NCBI RefSeq assembly: GCF_004365965.1
Contig: NZ_SOEB01000007.1
Span: 1 to 64,000 of the forward strand
DNA: 64,000 nucleotides
DNA from: Rhodovulum visakhapatnamense
Lineage (GTDB): Bacteria > Pseudomonadota > Alphaproteobacteria > Rhodobacterales > Rhodobacteraceae
Direction: 5' to 3'
Positions 1-8,641 of the stretch are shown piece by piece. Both the position numbers and the translations under genes were made by a program. How positions within the stretch are numbered: the first letter of the stretch is position 1; each line of letters starts with the position of its first letter. The notes under the pieces are model-generated. The model was not told the origin of the DNA. It searched no databases and was given only the letters and a program-made list of their open reading frames with translations.

Positions 1-223
1 TTGCGAACATTGCGAAACGCACTCCTTTTCTTTGGATGCGTATCAACTCGCAATGGCTGATCCCGTCGGCAATGTGGGGTGGCGACACCGTTTACACTTG
101 TATTGATCGCGTCCGCAACTAACTTTGGTCTTCGCGCTCACTCGAAATAATTTGAAAGTACCCAGGGTCTGCTTTTCGGATGTCGCGTTGCAGAGACTCC
201 GGCTATGGCCAATGTCCGCGATG
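1..223. other. Left flank of the IS element, no gene seen
   Basis: This stretch looks lower in G+C than most of the window. No open reading frame with recognisable protein content was found on either strand. It borders the left inverted repeat of the insertion sequence that begins at about 224. Any gene that the element interrupted cannot be identified from this fragment. Confidence 0.4.
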
Positions 224-243
224 GGCCTAGGCTGTGTGGAAAC
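224..243 (+). repeat. Left inverted repeat of the IS1182-family element
   Basis: Bases 224-243 match the reverse complement of 1868-1887 at 19 of 20 positions; the mismatch is at the fifth base. Confidence 0.75.
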
Positions 244-385
244 TCCTGCGGCCAGACCCGCGCGCGACGTCATCGGTTCACAGAGGGGGTGTTTCGCTTG
301 ACCGGTTGTCTCCCGCCCGCCTGCGGGCCGCGGAGAGGGTGCTGGATGCCTTCTCGCTGCGTTTTCGGGGTAGCCTCTTGCCTGT

Positions 386-1825
386 TCAGCCGGGAATAGC
401 CGCCATCAGCCTGCGGATGCCGATCAGGGCGACCATGCGCTTGATGTTGTAGGCCAGCACGTTCAACGCCATTTCGGTCCTGACGCCTCGAAGGCGGCGC
501 GTCAGGAAATGGGTGGCCCCCATCCAGGCCTTGATCGTGCCGAAGGGATGCTCGACAGTGCTTCGGCGCAGGGTCATGGGATCGGCATCGCTGCGCAGGC
601 GGTCGCGCATCTCGTCCACCAGATGCTCGTATTCCCAGCGGGCGATGCGGCGCTCCTTGCCCGTGGTGCAGCGCGACTGCACAGGGCAGTGCTGGCATTC
701 ATTGGTCCAGTATCGCCGGACCTTGAGCCCGTCTTCCTCGCGCGTGTAGCGATACGTCAGTTCATCCCCTGTCGGGCAGATATAGACGTCGCGCGCGGCG
801 TCATATTTGAAGTCGGCCTTCACATACATGCCCTTGCTTCGGTTCCCGGATGTTTCAGGGCGCGGCAGGGTCGCAGTGATGCCGGCTTTGTCGCAGGCGA
901 CGATCTCGGCGCCGCTGAAATAGCCCTTGTCGGCGAGGGCGTGCAGGTCATCGCGCCCAAGCGCCTCCTTGGCTGCAATCGCCATCGGGCTGAGCTGGTC
1001 CCGGTCGAACCCTTTGTTCGTGACGTCATGGGTGACGATGATATGGGTCTCGGTATCCACGGCACATTGCGCATTGTAGCCCACCAGCCCGCTGTTGCGC
1101 GCGCTGGTGGCCATGGCGCGGGCATCCGGGTCGGTCAGGGATATCTGACCATCAGGGGCATCGGCCAGCGCCTTGTCCATCGCCCTGAGTTTCCCGATCT
1201 CCTGCTTCAGGCGCCCGTATCGCTGCGCCAGATGCGCAACCCTCTCGGTCCGAGCTTCGCCTTCTTCCTGCCGGTCGATGCGGACCATCTCGGTGATATA
1301 GCGTTCGACATCCGCTTCCAGATGCGCGAGGCGGCTGGCGATCTTGCCCTTGGTGAAGTTGCGGTCGCGGTTATTGACCGCCTTGAACTTGCTGCCGTCG
1401 ATGGCCACGCAATCGCCCTTCAGCGTGCCGATCCGGCGGCACAGCTCGACGAATTGCGCGCAGGTCTTGCGGATGGCCGCACTGTTCTCACGCCGGAAAT
1501 CCGCGATGGTCTTGTGATCCGGCACCAGCCTGCTGGTCAGCCACATCACCTCGACATTCCGCCCCGCCTCGCGCTCCAGCCTGCGACTGGAGGGGATACG
1601 ATTGAGATAGCCGTAGATGAACAGCTTGAGCAGAACCGCAGGGTGATATCCGGGCCGCCCGGTGCGTGCATGTGCTGAACGCGCGAACCCAAGGCCGGGC
1701 AGATCGAGTTCATCCACGAAGAGATCGACGACGCGCACGAGGTTGTCCTCGTCGATCCAGTCCTCCAGGCGATCCGGAAAAAGCGTGATCTGACCGCGAT
1801 CAACCCCTTCAATGAAACCTGACAT
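386..1825 (-). CDS. IS1182-family transposase
   Basis: The 479-residue product begins MSGFIEGVDRGQ. It has the N-terminal DUF772-type helical domain (about residues 15-105) followed by an RNase H-like DDE domain. The first catalytic aspartate is probably D143 in AIDGSKF. A late motif around STVEHPFGTIK and the C-terminal LNVLAYNIKRM segment are typical of IS1182/IS5-type transposases. A longer frame extends upstream to 1942, but that extension would run through the right inverted repeat, so the start at 1825 is preferred. No frameshift or internal stop is present. Its function is cut-and-paste movement of the element. Confidence 0.9.
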   Translation of the reverse strand: MSGFIEGVDRGQITLFPDRLEDWIDEDNLVRVVDLFVDELDLPGLGFARSAHARTGRPGYHPAVLLKLFIYGYLNRIPSSRRLEREAGRNVEVMWLTSRLVPDHKTIADFRRENSAAIRKTCAQFVELCRRIGTLKGDCVAIDGSKFKAVNNRDRNFTKGKIASRLAHLEADVERYITEMVRIDRQEEGEARTERVAHLAQRYGRLKQEIGKLRAMDKALADAPDGQISLTDPDARAMATSARNSGLVGYNAQCAVDTETHIIVTHDVTNKGFDRDQLSPMAIAAKEALGRDDLHALADKGYFSGAEIVACDKAGITATLPRPETSGNRSKGMYVKADFKYDAARDVYICPTGDELTYRYTREEDGLKVRRYWTNECQHCPVQSRCTTGKERRIARWEYEHLVDEMRDRLRSDADPMTLRRSTVEHPFGTIKAWMGATHFLTRRLRGVRTEMALNVLAYNIKRMVALIGIRRLMAAIPG

Positions 1826-1867
1826 AAATGCACCCCCTGTATCGCAGGAAGCATACCACATCTTGGG

Positions 1868-1887
1868 GTTTCCACACAGCCTCGGCC
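1868..1887 (-). repeat. Right inverted repeat of the IS1182-family element
   Basis: This is the inverted partner of 224-243. Just beyond it, at 1935-1943 and 1970-1978, are two direct copies of GTTCCCACC. Their meaning is unknown; they may be the remains of another insertion. Confidence 0.75.
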
Positions 1888-2047
1888 GGAGGCGTAGATA
1901 TTCAAGCGTGCAGAATCCTTCTTGCCCTGAATAAGTTCCCACCGGGTTTCATACGGATTTTGGCAGTCCGTTCCCACCCTGAACGGGGCAGGTCGGGTCA
2001 CTCTATGTGCAGGCCTGATCAGGCGAAGATGTCCGCGTCACCCGGCC

Positions 2048-2896
2048 TCAGCCGGACCCAAGCGAAAGCAGCGCGCGACGAAATTCCGGCTCGCTTAGCA
2101 CCACCTCGCCCGCACCAAGCGCCTCGGCGTGGCTGAGGGCGCGGGCGGTTAGGGTCTGGGCGGTCTCGATGGCGCGGGGCAGGGCAAGGCCCCGCCCGAT
2201 GCCCGCGACCACAAGCCCAGCGAAGAGATCGCCGGTGCCGGGCAGGGCGATCGGCAGGCGCTTGGTCGGGTGGCGGCTGAGGTCTTCGGGACCCAAGAGC
2301 ACCGTCTCTAGTTGCCCGGGGCCGGTGTCGTCGAGCACGCAGCCGGTGGCGATCAGATGCGCTTCGGGCGCGATGTGCAGCGCCTCGCGCGCGGCCTGAA
2401 GATCCGCCAGAGTGCGGATCTGCTGCCCGGTGAGCCAGGCGAGTTCGAAGGGGTTCGGCGTGGCGATGTCGGCCATCGGCAGCAACCGGTCGCGCATTAC
2501 GCCAGCGATGGCTTCGGGGACATAGAGGCCGGGACCGGTGTCGCCCATCACCGGGTCGCAGATGTACCGCAGGCTCGGGTTCGCCGCCTTCGCCTCGGCC
2601 ACGAAATCCGCCACCATCTCGGCCACATCGAGCGAGCCGATGTATCCGGTGAGGATGTAATCCGCCCGCTCGGGCAGGCCGCGTTCGCGCGCGCCTTGCA
2701 GGAGGTCGGAAAAGAACTCGGGCGGCAGGGCGCGGCCGCGCAGGGTCGGGTAATCTGGCGTGTTCGAGAAGACCACCGTCGGGATCGCCGCGACCTCAAG
2801 CCCGGCCGCCTGCATCGGGAAGAGCGCCGCGGAATTGCTGACATGGCCTAAGACGACCTGGCTCTGGATCGAGATCACGAAAGGTGGGCGTTTCAT
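2048..2896 (-). CDS. pdxY: Pyridoxal kinase (PdxY type)
   Basis: The 282-residue protein belongs to the ribokinase-like PdxK/PdxY family, which phosphorylates pyridoxal to PLP. The family landmarks are visible: an N-terminal GHVSNSAA segment that holds the pyridoxal ring, the central ICDPVMGD motif, and the C-terminal PGTGDLFAG anion-hole motif containing the catalytic aspartate. Length is normal for PdxY. The start ATG overlaps the stop of the upstream MOSC gene by four bases (ATGA), which indicates translational coupling in a three-gene operon. A divergent MocR-type regulator lies at the head of this operon and fits a PLP-salvage role. Confidence 0.9.
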   Translation of the reverse strand: MKRPPFVISIQSQVVLGHVSNSAALFPMQAAGLEVAAIPTVVFSNTPDYPTLRGRALPPEFFSDLLQGARERGLPERADYILTGYIGSLDVAEMVADFVAEAKAANPSLRYICDPVMGDTGPGLYVPEAIAGVMRDRLLPMADIATPNPFELAWLTGQQIRTLADLQAAREALHIAPEAHLIATGCVLDDTGPGQLETVLLGPEDLSRHPTKRLPIALPGTGDLFAGLVVAGIGRGLALPRAIETAQTLTARALSHAEALGAGEVVLSEPEFRRALLSLGSG

Positions 2897-3573
2897 GCGG
2901 TGCCGTCCAGCCTCTTGCTCCAGTCCTCGACCCGGCGGCTTTCCAACCTCCGGACCGCGTATTTGCGCCAGCCCTCGGCCAGGACATCGAGCGCGGCGAT
3001 GCCTTCTAGTTCGACCAGGTTCATCCGGTCCACATAGAGCGCATGCCAGAGCCGCCGCAAGGTCCAGTCCGGCGCCAGACGGTCGATCAGCTCCAGCCGG
3101 TCGCCGGGGGCGACGGTGCCGGGTTCGAGCACGCGGTAATACCATCCCGTGCGCCCAGTCTGCTGCACGCGCCGCGCCATGTCGGCCACGCCGAAGCGGT
3201 GGTTGAGCTTCCAGCAGGGCTGGCGCCCCTGCGATACCTGGATCAGCGCACCGCCCAGCCGGAATGTATCGCCGACGGAGACCTCCGCTTCGGTGAGCCC
3301 GGCGGTCGAGATATTCTCGCCGAACCCGCCGGGAGCGGTCAGCGCCGGAAGGTCACCGAGTTCCGCGCGCCAGTCGCTGTAATGATCGAGCGGATAGTGA
3401 TGCACGGCCTTCTCGACGCCGCCATGTACGCGCCGGTCGGCCTGTTCGTCGCCTCCGAAGCCCTCGGGGCCAAGCGTCAGCGGGTGGGTGACCGGCGTCT
3501 TCCCGATCCCGCTCAGCGTGTCGCATCCGGGCAGGGGAGCGGCGCGACCTGTCAGGAGTGTGACGGGCCTCAT
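2893..3573 (-). CDS. MOSC domain protein (YiiM type)
   Basis: The 226-residue protein carries a MOSC (molybdenum cofactor sulfurase C-terminal) domain over most of its length. The GGDEQADRRVHGG segment and the later VSQGRQPCWKLNHR stretch with its conserved cysteine are typical of YiiM-like proteins. The related E. coli YiiM takes part in Moco-dependent reduction of N-hydroxylated compounds, but the substrate here is unknown. The gene overlaps both neighbours by four bases, so it is translated with the upstream amidotransferase and downstream pdxY. A YcbX-like role is an alternative. Confidence 0.85.
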   Translation of the reverse strand: MRPVTLLTGRAAPLPGCDTLSGIGKTPVTHPLTLGPEGFGGDEQADRRVHGGVEKAVHHYPLDHYSDWRAELGDLPALTAPGGFGENISTAGLTEAEVSVGDTFRLGGALIQVSQGRQPCWKLNHRFGVADMARRVQQTGRTGWYYRVLEPGTVAPGDRLELIDRLAPDWTLRRLWHALYVDRMNLVELEGIAALDVLAEGWRKYAVRRLESRRVEDWSKRLDGTA

Positions 3574-4265
3574 TCATCCAAGCCCCGCAGCCATTGTTTC
3601 AGCATGGCCTGACCGGTGGTTCGCAGGGCCGGGCCATGTACCCCTGCATCCTGCCGCAGAGCCTCGGGGGCAATCCCCGCCTGTGCCAGCTCGGCGCTAT
3701 GGCCGATCAGCCAGCGTTCGAAATCCGGCAGCATCCCGGCCTCGGGGTGGAATTGCAGGCCGAGAATATTGCGGCCCCGGGCGAAGCCCTGTGTTTCGCA
3801 GCCGGGGGTCGCGGCTAGGCGCTCGGCTCCTGCTGGCAGGTCGAAGCCCTCGCCATGCCAGTGCAGTACCGGGATGTCCGAGAGGTGGGCAAGCGGGCCG
3901 GCCCAGCCAGGCGGGGTTAGGGTCAGGGGCGCGAAGCCGATCTCCTTCTCGGCGATGGGCGCGACACGGGCTCCGAGGGCCGCGGCCATGAGCTGTGCGC
4001 CGAGGCAAATGCCGAGGGTTGGGCGATCCGCGGCCAGCCTCATGGCCAGCCATTTCCGCTCCTCTGTCATACAAGGAAAGGCGGCGCCATCGTTCACGCC
4101 AATCGGCCCGCCCAGAACCACGACCAGATCCGGTTCCAGCGCGTCGGGCAGTGGGTCCACAGCCGCCTCGATGTCTTTGAGCTGGTAGCCGACGTTCCTC
4201 AGAACCGGGGCAAAGGTCCCGAGGTCTTCAAAGGCCAGGTGGCCTAGGATCAGGGCTGATTTCAT
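3570..4265 (-). CDS. Class I glutamine amidotransferase domain protein
   Basis: The 231-residue protein is a stand-alone GATase-1 domain of the GuaA-like type. The nucleophile elbow is GICLGAQL, with the catalytic cysteine, and the partner histidine and glutamate are in LQFHPEA. The start at MKSALILGHLAFED was chosen because it matches the beginning of the fold; an in-frame ATG at 4301 would add twelve unlikely residues. Such lone amidotransferases are often annotated as gamma-glutamyl hydrolases or GMP-synthase-like proteins, and the real ammonia acceptor is unknown. It is the first gene of the operon with the MOSC gene and pdxY. Confidence 0.8.
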   Translation of the reverse strand: MKSALILGHLAFEDLGTFAPVLRNVGYQLKDIEAAVDPLPDALEPDLVVVLGGPIGVNDGAAFPCMTEERKWLAMRLAADRPTLGICLGAQLMAAALGARVAPIAEKEIGFAPLTLTPPGWAGPLAHLSDIPVLHWHGEGFDLPAGAERLAATPGCETQGFARGRNILGLQFHPEAGMLPDFERWLIGHSAELAQAGIAPEALRQDAGVHGPALRTTGQAMLKQWLRGLDE

Positions 4266-4358
4266 GGTCGAAGCCTCTTGCGGTTTTCGCCTCTGTGGCA
4301 AAACACTGGCCTATGCAAAAGTGCCAGTATGAATGATTGAGATAGGCCGGTTTTCGAC
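4266..4358. promoter_or_regulatory. Divergent promoter region with candidate MocR binding sites
   Basis: This 93-base gap separates the amidotransferase-MOSC-pdxY operon from the MocR gene. It contains two similar segments in the same orientation, TGGCAAAA (4296-4303) and ATGCAAAA (4313-4320), and an inverted pair ACTGGC (4305-4310) / GCCAGT (4323-4328). Regulators of the MocR/PdxR type commonly bind repeated sites in such divergent gaps. Assigning these repeats to the neighbouring regulator is inference. Confidence 0.4.
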
Positions 4359-5771
4359 ATGCGCGAGCCTCTTGCCCTCGAGATGGAGCCGAGCCACGAC
4401 GGCCCGCTTTTCCTCGCCATTGCCGAGGCGATCACCCGTGACATCACCCGCGGACGCCTGAAGCCCGGAGCGCGGCTGCCCGGCACTCGGGCGCTGGCGC
4501 GCGAGCTGGGGGTCCATCGCAATACGGTGGATGCCGCCTATCAGGAGCTACTGACGCAAGGCTGGTTGCAGGCGGAACCGGCGCGGGGCACCTTCGTGGC
4601 GCAGGATCTGCCGCAGGGGATGCTGGTCCGCAGACCCGCGCCCACGCCGATGGACCCGGTGGCGCCACGCGCGGGGCTCGCGTTTACCGACGGCGCGCCG
4701 GACCCCAAGCTGGTGCCCGACAAAGCGCTGGCCCGGGCCTTTCGCCGGGCGCTGCTGTCGTCGGCCTTCCGCGCCGGGGCGGATTACGGCGATGCACGCG
4801 GCACATCCTCACTGCGCGAGGCACTGGCGGGCTATCTCGCCACGGACCGGGGCGTAGTGGCGGAGCCGTCGCGGCTCTTGATCACGCGGGGCAGCCAGAT
4901 GGCGCTGTTCCTGGCCGTGCGGGCGGTGCTGTCTCCGGGCGAGGTCATCGCGGTGGAGGAACCGGGCTATCCGCTGGCCTGGGAAGCGTTCCGCGCAGCG
5001 GGGGCAGAGGTGCGGGGCGTGCCGGTGGATGGCGGCGGCCTCAGGATCGACGCGCTGGAGGCTGCGCTTGCCCGCGATCCGCGCATCCGGGCGGTCTATG
5101 TCACGCCGCATCACCAATACCCGACCACGGTGACCATGGGCGCGGCGCGGCGGCTGCAGCTGCTGGAGTTGGCGCAGCGCCATGGGCTCACATTGATCGA
5201 GGACGATTACGACCACGAGTACCGGTTCGAGGGCCGCCCCGTGCTGCCGCTGGCCGCCCGTGCGCCCGAGGGCTTACCGCTGATCTATGTGGGCTCGCTG
5301 TCAAAGCTGCTCTCGCCGGGCATCCGGTTGGGCTATGCGCTGGCGCCCGAGCCGCTGCTACGGCGGATGGCCGAGGCGCGCGCCGCCATCGACCGGCAGG
5401 GCGACGCGCCGCTGGAGGCGGCACTGGCGGAACTGATCCGCGATGGCGATCTCGGCCGTCACGCCCGCAAGGCGCGGCGGGTCTACCGGGCGCGGCGGGA
5501 TCTGCTGGCGGGGCTGCTGGGGGAGCATCTGGCCGGGCGGGCGACATTCGATCTGCCCGCCGGGGGCCTTGCGCTGTGGCTGCGTTGCGAGGGGAGGTCC
5601 GCCGAGGCCTGGGCCAAAGCCGCGGGGCAGGTGGGTCTGGCGCTGCTGCCGGGTACGCGCTTTGCGCTGGAGGGTCCGGCGCCGCAAGCCTTCCGGCTGG
5701 GCTATGCGGCGCTGGACGAAGGGCAGATCGCCCGGGCGGTTGAGATCCTCGCCCGAAGTGTTCCGGGCTGA
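4359..5771 (+). CDS. pdxR: MocR-family (PdxR-like) transcriptional regulator with aminotransferase domain
   Basis: The 470-residue protein is a GntR winged-helix DNA-binding domain (about residues 15-85, with GARLPGTRALARELGVHRNT) joined to a fold-type I aminotransferase domain. The PLP-binding lysine is in GSLSKLLSPGIRLGY, and IEDDYDHEYR is the usual MocR signature. PdxR-type MocR proteins sense PLP and control PLP synthesis or salvage. The divergent placement beside pdxY supports that role, although MocR proteins also regulate GABA, taurine or ectoine genes. Its stop lies only two bases from the convergent bioB stop. Confidence 0.8.
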   Translation: MREPLALEMEPSHDGPLFLAIAEAITRDITRGRLKPGARLPGTRALARELGVHRNTVDAAYQELLTQGWLQAEPARGTFVAQDLPQGMLVRRPAPTPMDPVAPRAGLAFTDGAPDPKLVPDKALARAFRRALLSSAFRAGADYGDARGTSSLREALAGYLATDRGVVAEPSRLLITRGSQMALFLAVRAVLSPGEVIAVEEPGYPLAWEAFRAAGAEVRGVPVDGGGLRIDALEAALARDPRIRAVYVTPHHQYPTTVTMGAARRLQLLELAQRHGLTLIEDDYDHEYRFEGRPVLPLAARAPEGLPLIYVGSLSKLLSPGIRLGYALAPEPLLRRMAEARAAIDRQGDAPLEAALAELIRDGDLGRHARKARRVYRARRDLLAGLLGEHLAGRATFDLPAGGLALWLRCEGRSAEAWAKAAGQVGLALLPGTRFALEGPAPQAFRLGYAALDEGQIARAVEILARSVPG

Positions 5772-5773
5772 GC

Positions 5774-6754
5774 CTATTCCGCCGCGACCCGGGCCCGGAC
5801 CTGCGCGGGGGCGACATGCATCCCCAGCCGGGTCAGCAGGTCCTGATCCTTCCACGCTGCCGGGTTGCCGGTGGTCAGCAACTGGTCGCCCACGAAGATC
5901 GAGTTCGCTCCGGCAAGAAAGCACAGCGCCTGCAGCTCGTCGCTCATCCCCGTGCGCCCGGCCGAAAGCCGCACGACCGAAGCCGGCATCAGGATGCGCG
6001 CCAGCGCCACGATGCGCACCAGAGCGAAGGGGTCGACGGCCTGGGCCCGCGCCTGCACCGGCACCGGCACGCCTTCGATCTCGTTCCACAGGTTCACCGG
6101 CACGCTGTCGGGATGCGCAGGGAGCGTGGCCAGCGTCACCAGCATGGCGATGCGATCCTCCTCGGCCTCACCCATCCCGAGGATGCCGCCGCAGCAGACC
6201 TTGATACCACCCTTGCGCACCTGTTCGACCGTGTCGAGGCGGTCTTCGATCGTCCGGGTGGTGGCGATCTGCGCGTAATACTCGGGCGAGGTGTCGATAT
6301 TGTGGTTGTAGAAATCCAGGCCCGCCGCCTTCAGCCGCGCGACCTGTTCGGGCGACAGCATCCCCAGCGTCATGCAGGTTTCCAGCCCCAACTCGGACAC
6401 GCCCCGCACCATGTCGCAGAGCTTGTCCATGTCGCGGTCCTTGGGGCTGCGCCAGGCGGCCCCCATGCAGAACCTTTGCGCGCCCGAGGCCTTGGCGCGC
6501 CGCGCGGCGGCCAGAACCTCGTCGGTTCCGATCAGCTTGGTGGCCTTCACCCCGGTCTCGTGATGGGCCGATTGCGAGCAATAGCTGCAATCCTCGGGGC
6601 AACCGCCGGTCTTGATGCTGAGCAGGCTCGCGGTTTCGATCGCGTTGGGGTCGAAATGCGCGCGGTGCAGGGTCTGGGCGCGATGCATGAGGTCGGCGAA
6701 GGGCAGGGCGTGGATCGCCCTGGCCTCCGCCATGGTCCAGTCGCTGCGGATCAT
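5774..6754 (-). CDS. bioB: Biotin synthase
   Basis: The 326-residue radical SAM enzyme inserts sulfur into dethiobiotin, the last step of biotin synthesis. The 4Fe-4S motif is visible in [10 protein letters not shown]. The further BioB signatures [26 protein letters not shown] and [10 protein letters not shown] are all present. Its ATG overlaps the bioY stop by four bases (ATGA), so import and synthesis are coupled. No other bio biosynthetic genes (bioA, bioD, bioF) occur in the window. BioR operators upstream of bioY should control both genes. Confidence 0.96.
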   Translation of the reverse strand: MIRSDWTMAEARAIHALPFADLMHRAQTLHRAHFDPNAIETASLLSIKTGGCPEDCSYCSQSAHHETGVKATKLIGTDEVLAAARRAKASGAQRFCMGAAWRSPKDRDMDKLCDMVRGVSELGLETCMTLGMLSPEQVARLKAAGLDFYNHNIDTSPEYYAQIATTRTIEDRLDTVEQVRKGGIKVCCGGILGMGEAEEDRIAMLVTLATLPAHPDSVPVNLWNEIEGVPVPVQARAQAVDPFALVRIVALARILMPASVVRLSAGRTGMSDELQALCFLAGANSIFVGDQLLTTGNPAAWKDQDLLTRLGMHVAPAQVRARVAAE

Positions 6755-7308
6755 GCCGCGCGGGTCCGGAGGCGGGCGATGGCCGCGATGAGGCCCGAGG
6801 CCAAAGCCAGCTTGACCAGATCGCCGAGAAGGAAGGGCGTGAGACCCGCGGCCAGCAGCCCCTGCGTCGGGACATAGAGCGCCAGCCAGGCGAGGCCGAG
6901 GGCATAGACCACGGCGAGGCCCGCCAGCATCGCCAGGGAGCGCCCGATCAACCCGCGCCCCTGCGCCAGCCAGCCGATCAGGCCCGCGCCCAGCAGGTAG
7001 CCCGCAAGATAACCGCCGGTCGGTCCGGCCATATACGCCAGCCCGATTCCGCGTTCCGGCGTGCCCGAGAAGACCGGAATTCCCAGGGCGCCCGCCGCCA
7101 GATAGGCCGCCATTGCCGCAAAGCCGAGCCTCGGCCCGAGCGTGGCGGCGAGGAAGAAGACCGCCAGCGTGTGCAGTGTCATCGGCACCGGCCAGAACGG
7201 GATCTGGATTTTGGCGCCGAGCGTGATCAGCGCCGCGCCGCCGAGCGCCAGCGCAAGGCCGCGCCCGAGCGCGGCGGGGCGGGCCAGCGAGGGGGTGAAA
7301 AATGCCAT
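6751..7308 (-). CDS. bioY: Biotin transporter, BioY S-component
   Basis: The 185-residue integral membrane protein has about six hydrophobic segments and the BioY signature [15 protein letters not shown]. BioY is the substrate-binding S-component of ECF biotin transporters and can work with a shared energising module or alone at high biotin. No bioM or bioN energising genes are beside it here. It is the first gene of the bioY-bioB operon, with two BioR boxes in the 84 bases upstream. Confidence 0.93.
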   Translation of the reverse strand: MAFFTPSLARPAALGRGLALALGGAALITLGAKIQIPFWPVPMTLHTLAVFFLAATLGPRLGFAAMAAYLAAGALGIPVFSGTPERGIGLAYMAGPTGGYLAGYLLGAGLIGWLAQGRGLIGRSLAMLAGLAVVYALGLAWLALYVPTQGLLAAGLTPFLLGDLVKLALASGLIAAIARLRTRAA

Positions 7309-7338
7309 GGGTCAGTCCTCCGAAGATAGGCATCGAAT

Positions 7339-7348
7339 CTATCTATAA
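7339..7348 (+). promoter_or_regulatory. BioR operator upstream of bioY (proximal)
   Basis: CTATCTATAA matches the alphaproteobacterial BioR consensus TTATCTATAA at nine of ten positions. It lies about 30 bases upstream of the bioY start. Confidence 0.75.
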
Positions 7349-7382
7349 TTACGAAGGCTGTGTGCGATCCCTGCAATTCAGT

Positions 7383-7392
7383 TTATAGATAA
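7383..7392 (-). promoter_or_regulatory. BioR operator upstream of bioY (distal)
   Basis: TTATAGATAA is a perfect BioR consensus (TTATCTATAA on the minus strand). It abuts the bioR stop codon and lies 44 bases, centre to centre, from the proximal box, so the pair could bind BioR cooperatively. Confidence 0.85.
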
Positions 7393-8061
7393 TTATCCGG
7401 GAATCTCGTAAGTCTCTCTTGCGTCGGCATTTTTCACGGCAGTCTTGCGCTTGCCGATCCAGCCGACATGGCGCGCGAGCGTGGCGCGGGCGAGGTCGGT
7501 CTGCCCCTTGCGCAGAGCGTCGAGAATGGCGCGGTGGTCGTGATCTGTGCGCGCCTCCCAGTCGCGCCGCCATGCGGCAAAGAGGAACCGGGCGCTGGCT
7601 GCCTGCAGGTCGTCGATCGTCCGCAGCAGACGCGGCATCCGGCAGGGGGACAGGATGAGCCGGTGAAAATGGCGGTTTGCTGCCTCCCAGTCACGGACGT
7701 TACTGGCACTGTCGCCGTGGCGCGTAACCTCTTCTGCTTCCTGAAGAATAGCGCGTGTCATATTGGGCGCGGCATGGCGCAGGGCGAGGCTTTCGAGGCT
7801 GGAACGCATCTCGGCCACCTCGCGCAGTTCGGCCACGTCGAATTCGGTGACGCGAAAGCCACGCCTTGGTTCGCTCTCTGCCAGACCCTGGGTTTGCAAC
7901 TCGCGGAAGGCCTCGCGCACTGGGACATGGCTCGCGCCGAACTCGGCAGCGACATGGTCCTGCCGGAGTCGCGCGCCGGGCGGAATCTCGCCCGAGATGA
8001 TACGGTCGGCAAGGACGCGGGCGATGCGGGCGGACTGGGTCTCTTCAGGGGCGTGTTTCAT
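7393..8061 (-). CDS. bioR: BioR, GntR-family biotin repressor
   Basis: The 222-residue regulator has an N-terminal GntR winged helix (about residues 8-75, with GARLRQDHVAAEFGASHVPVREAF) and a C-terminal FCD-type helical domain (about 85-205). BioR is the known GntR repressor of biotin genes in alphaproteobacteria that lack a DNA-binding BirA. Identification rests on its place next to bioY-bioB and on three BioR boxes around it. One box sits directly against its own start codon, so autoregulation is likely. No ribosome-binding site is visible between the box and the ATG. Confidence 0.9.
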   Translation of the reverse strand: MKHAPEETQSARIARVLADRIISGEIPPGARLRQDHVAAEFGASHVPVREAFRELQTQGLAESEPRRGFRVTEFDVAELREVAEMRSSLESLALRHAAPNMTRAILQEAEEVTRHGDSASNVRDWEAANRHFHRLILSPCRMPRLLRTIDDLQAASARFLFAAWRRDWEARTDHDHRAILDALRKGQTDLARATLARHVGWIGKRKTAVKNADARETYEIPG

Positions 8062-8078
8062 GAATTATAGATAATTCA
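8061..8078. promoter_or_regulatory. BioR operator at the bioR start codon
   Basis: The perfect BioR box TTATAGATAA at 8065-8074 lies inside a larger palindrome, TGAATTAT-AG-ATAATTCA. The palindrome overlaps the bioR ATG (8059-8061). A repressor bound here would cover the translation start and the expected Shine-Dalgarno position. Confidence 0.85.
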
Positions 8079-8099
8079 TGCCGCGCCGCCCGTCGACAG

Positions 8100-8600
8100 T
8101 TAAGATTTGGTCCGCTGCTCATCTGACATCGTCGCCTTCTTGTAGGACCTGGCAAGCCTCTGCAGGCTCAGGCAGCCCTTGGTTGCAATGTTGGGAAGTC
8201 GCAATTCGTAGAGATCAGCGGCTCCGACACGTCTTCCCTCTTTCGGAGGTCGGCCGACACATCGGAACGTCAGGATCGTCCGCCAGCCCCCGAGAACGTG
8301 CCAACTTGCTCTGACGTCGATATCTCTCCATGGGATGTTCGCCTCGGGATCTATGGCGTTCATGAGGATGCCCTGCGCCGTGAATGTCAGTATCGGGCCT
8401 TTCCGTCGTCCGTACTTCCAATGCAAGAGGACCGGCACAAACCCAAGTGGCGCGGCCAATGCCAGAAATGCCACCTGAGATGCCCTGCCTTCGAAGCCGG
8501 GCTCCTGCATAAGAGACATCGCCACCGCGAGAGCTGGAACGAGGAGGAGCCCAGCCATTAGCCAGAACCCGGCAAGCCGAAAATACGACAGCCAGATCAC
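8100..8600 (-). CDS. Two-TM protein with PH-like C-terminus (resembles STM3941-type hypotheticals)
   Basis: Two hydrophobic segments (about residues 8-28 and 45-62) are followed by a soluble domain of about 80 residues containing TFTAQGILMN and IPWRDIDV. This layout resembles the small STM3941-type hypothetical membrane proteins, whose function is unknown. The open frame continues upstream to 8876 through the downstream half of the LysE gene, so the start is uncertain. GTG at 8600 is the choice here because it gives a membrane segment at the N-terminus; TTG at 8612 and ATG at 8558 are alternatives, none with a good Shine-Dalgarno sequence. It follows the LysE gene on the same strand and looks lower in G+C than the core genes. 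Confidence 0.5.
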   Translation of the reverse strand: MIWLSYFRLAGFWLMAGLLLVPALAVAMSLMQEPGFEGRASQVAFLALAAPLGFVPVLLHWKYGRRKGPILTFTAQGILMNAIDPEANIPWRDIDVRASWHVLGGWRTILTFRCVGRPPKEGRRVGAADLYELRLPNIATKGCLSLQRLARSYKKATMSDEQRTKS

Positions 8601-8641
8601 CAGATCAGGCAACGAATGCGCGTGGCGTGCCTTGTCCCCCC

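Larger units (their letters stand above)
224..1887 (-). mobile_element. Complete IS1182-family insertion sequence
   Basis: One transposase gene lies between two 20-base inverted repeats, at 224-243 and 1868-1887. They match at 19 of 20 positions and share the core AGGCTGTGTGGAAAC. The element is about 1.66 kb, a normal size for an IS with one transposase of about 480 residues. The transposase frame is intact, so the copy may be functional. I did not find a convincing target-site duplication; both outer ends lie in GGCC-rich palindromic sequence that hides the exact boundary. Confidence 0.8.
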
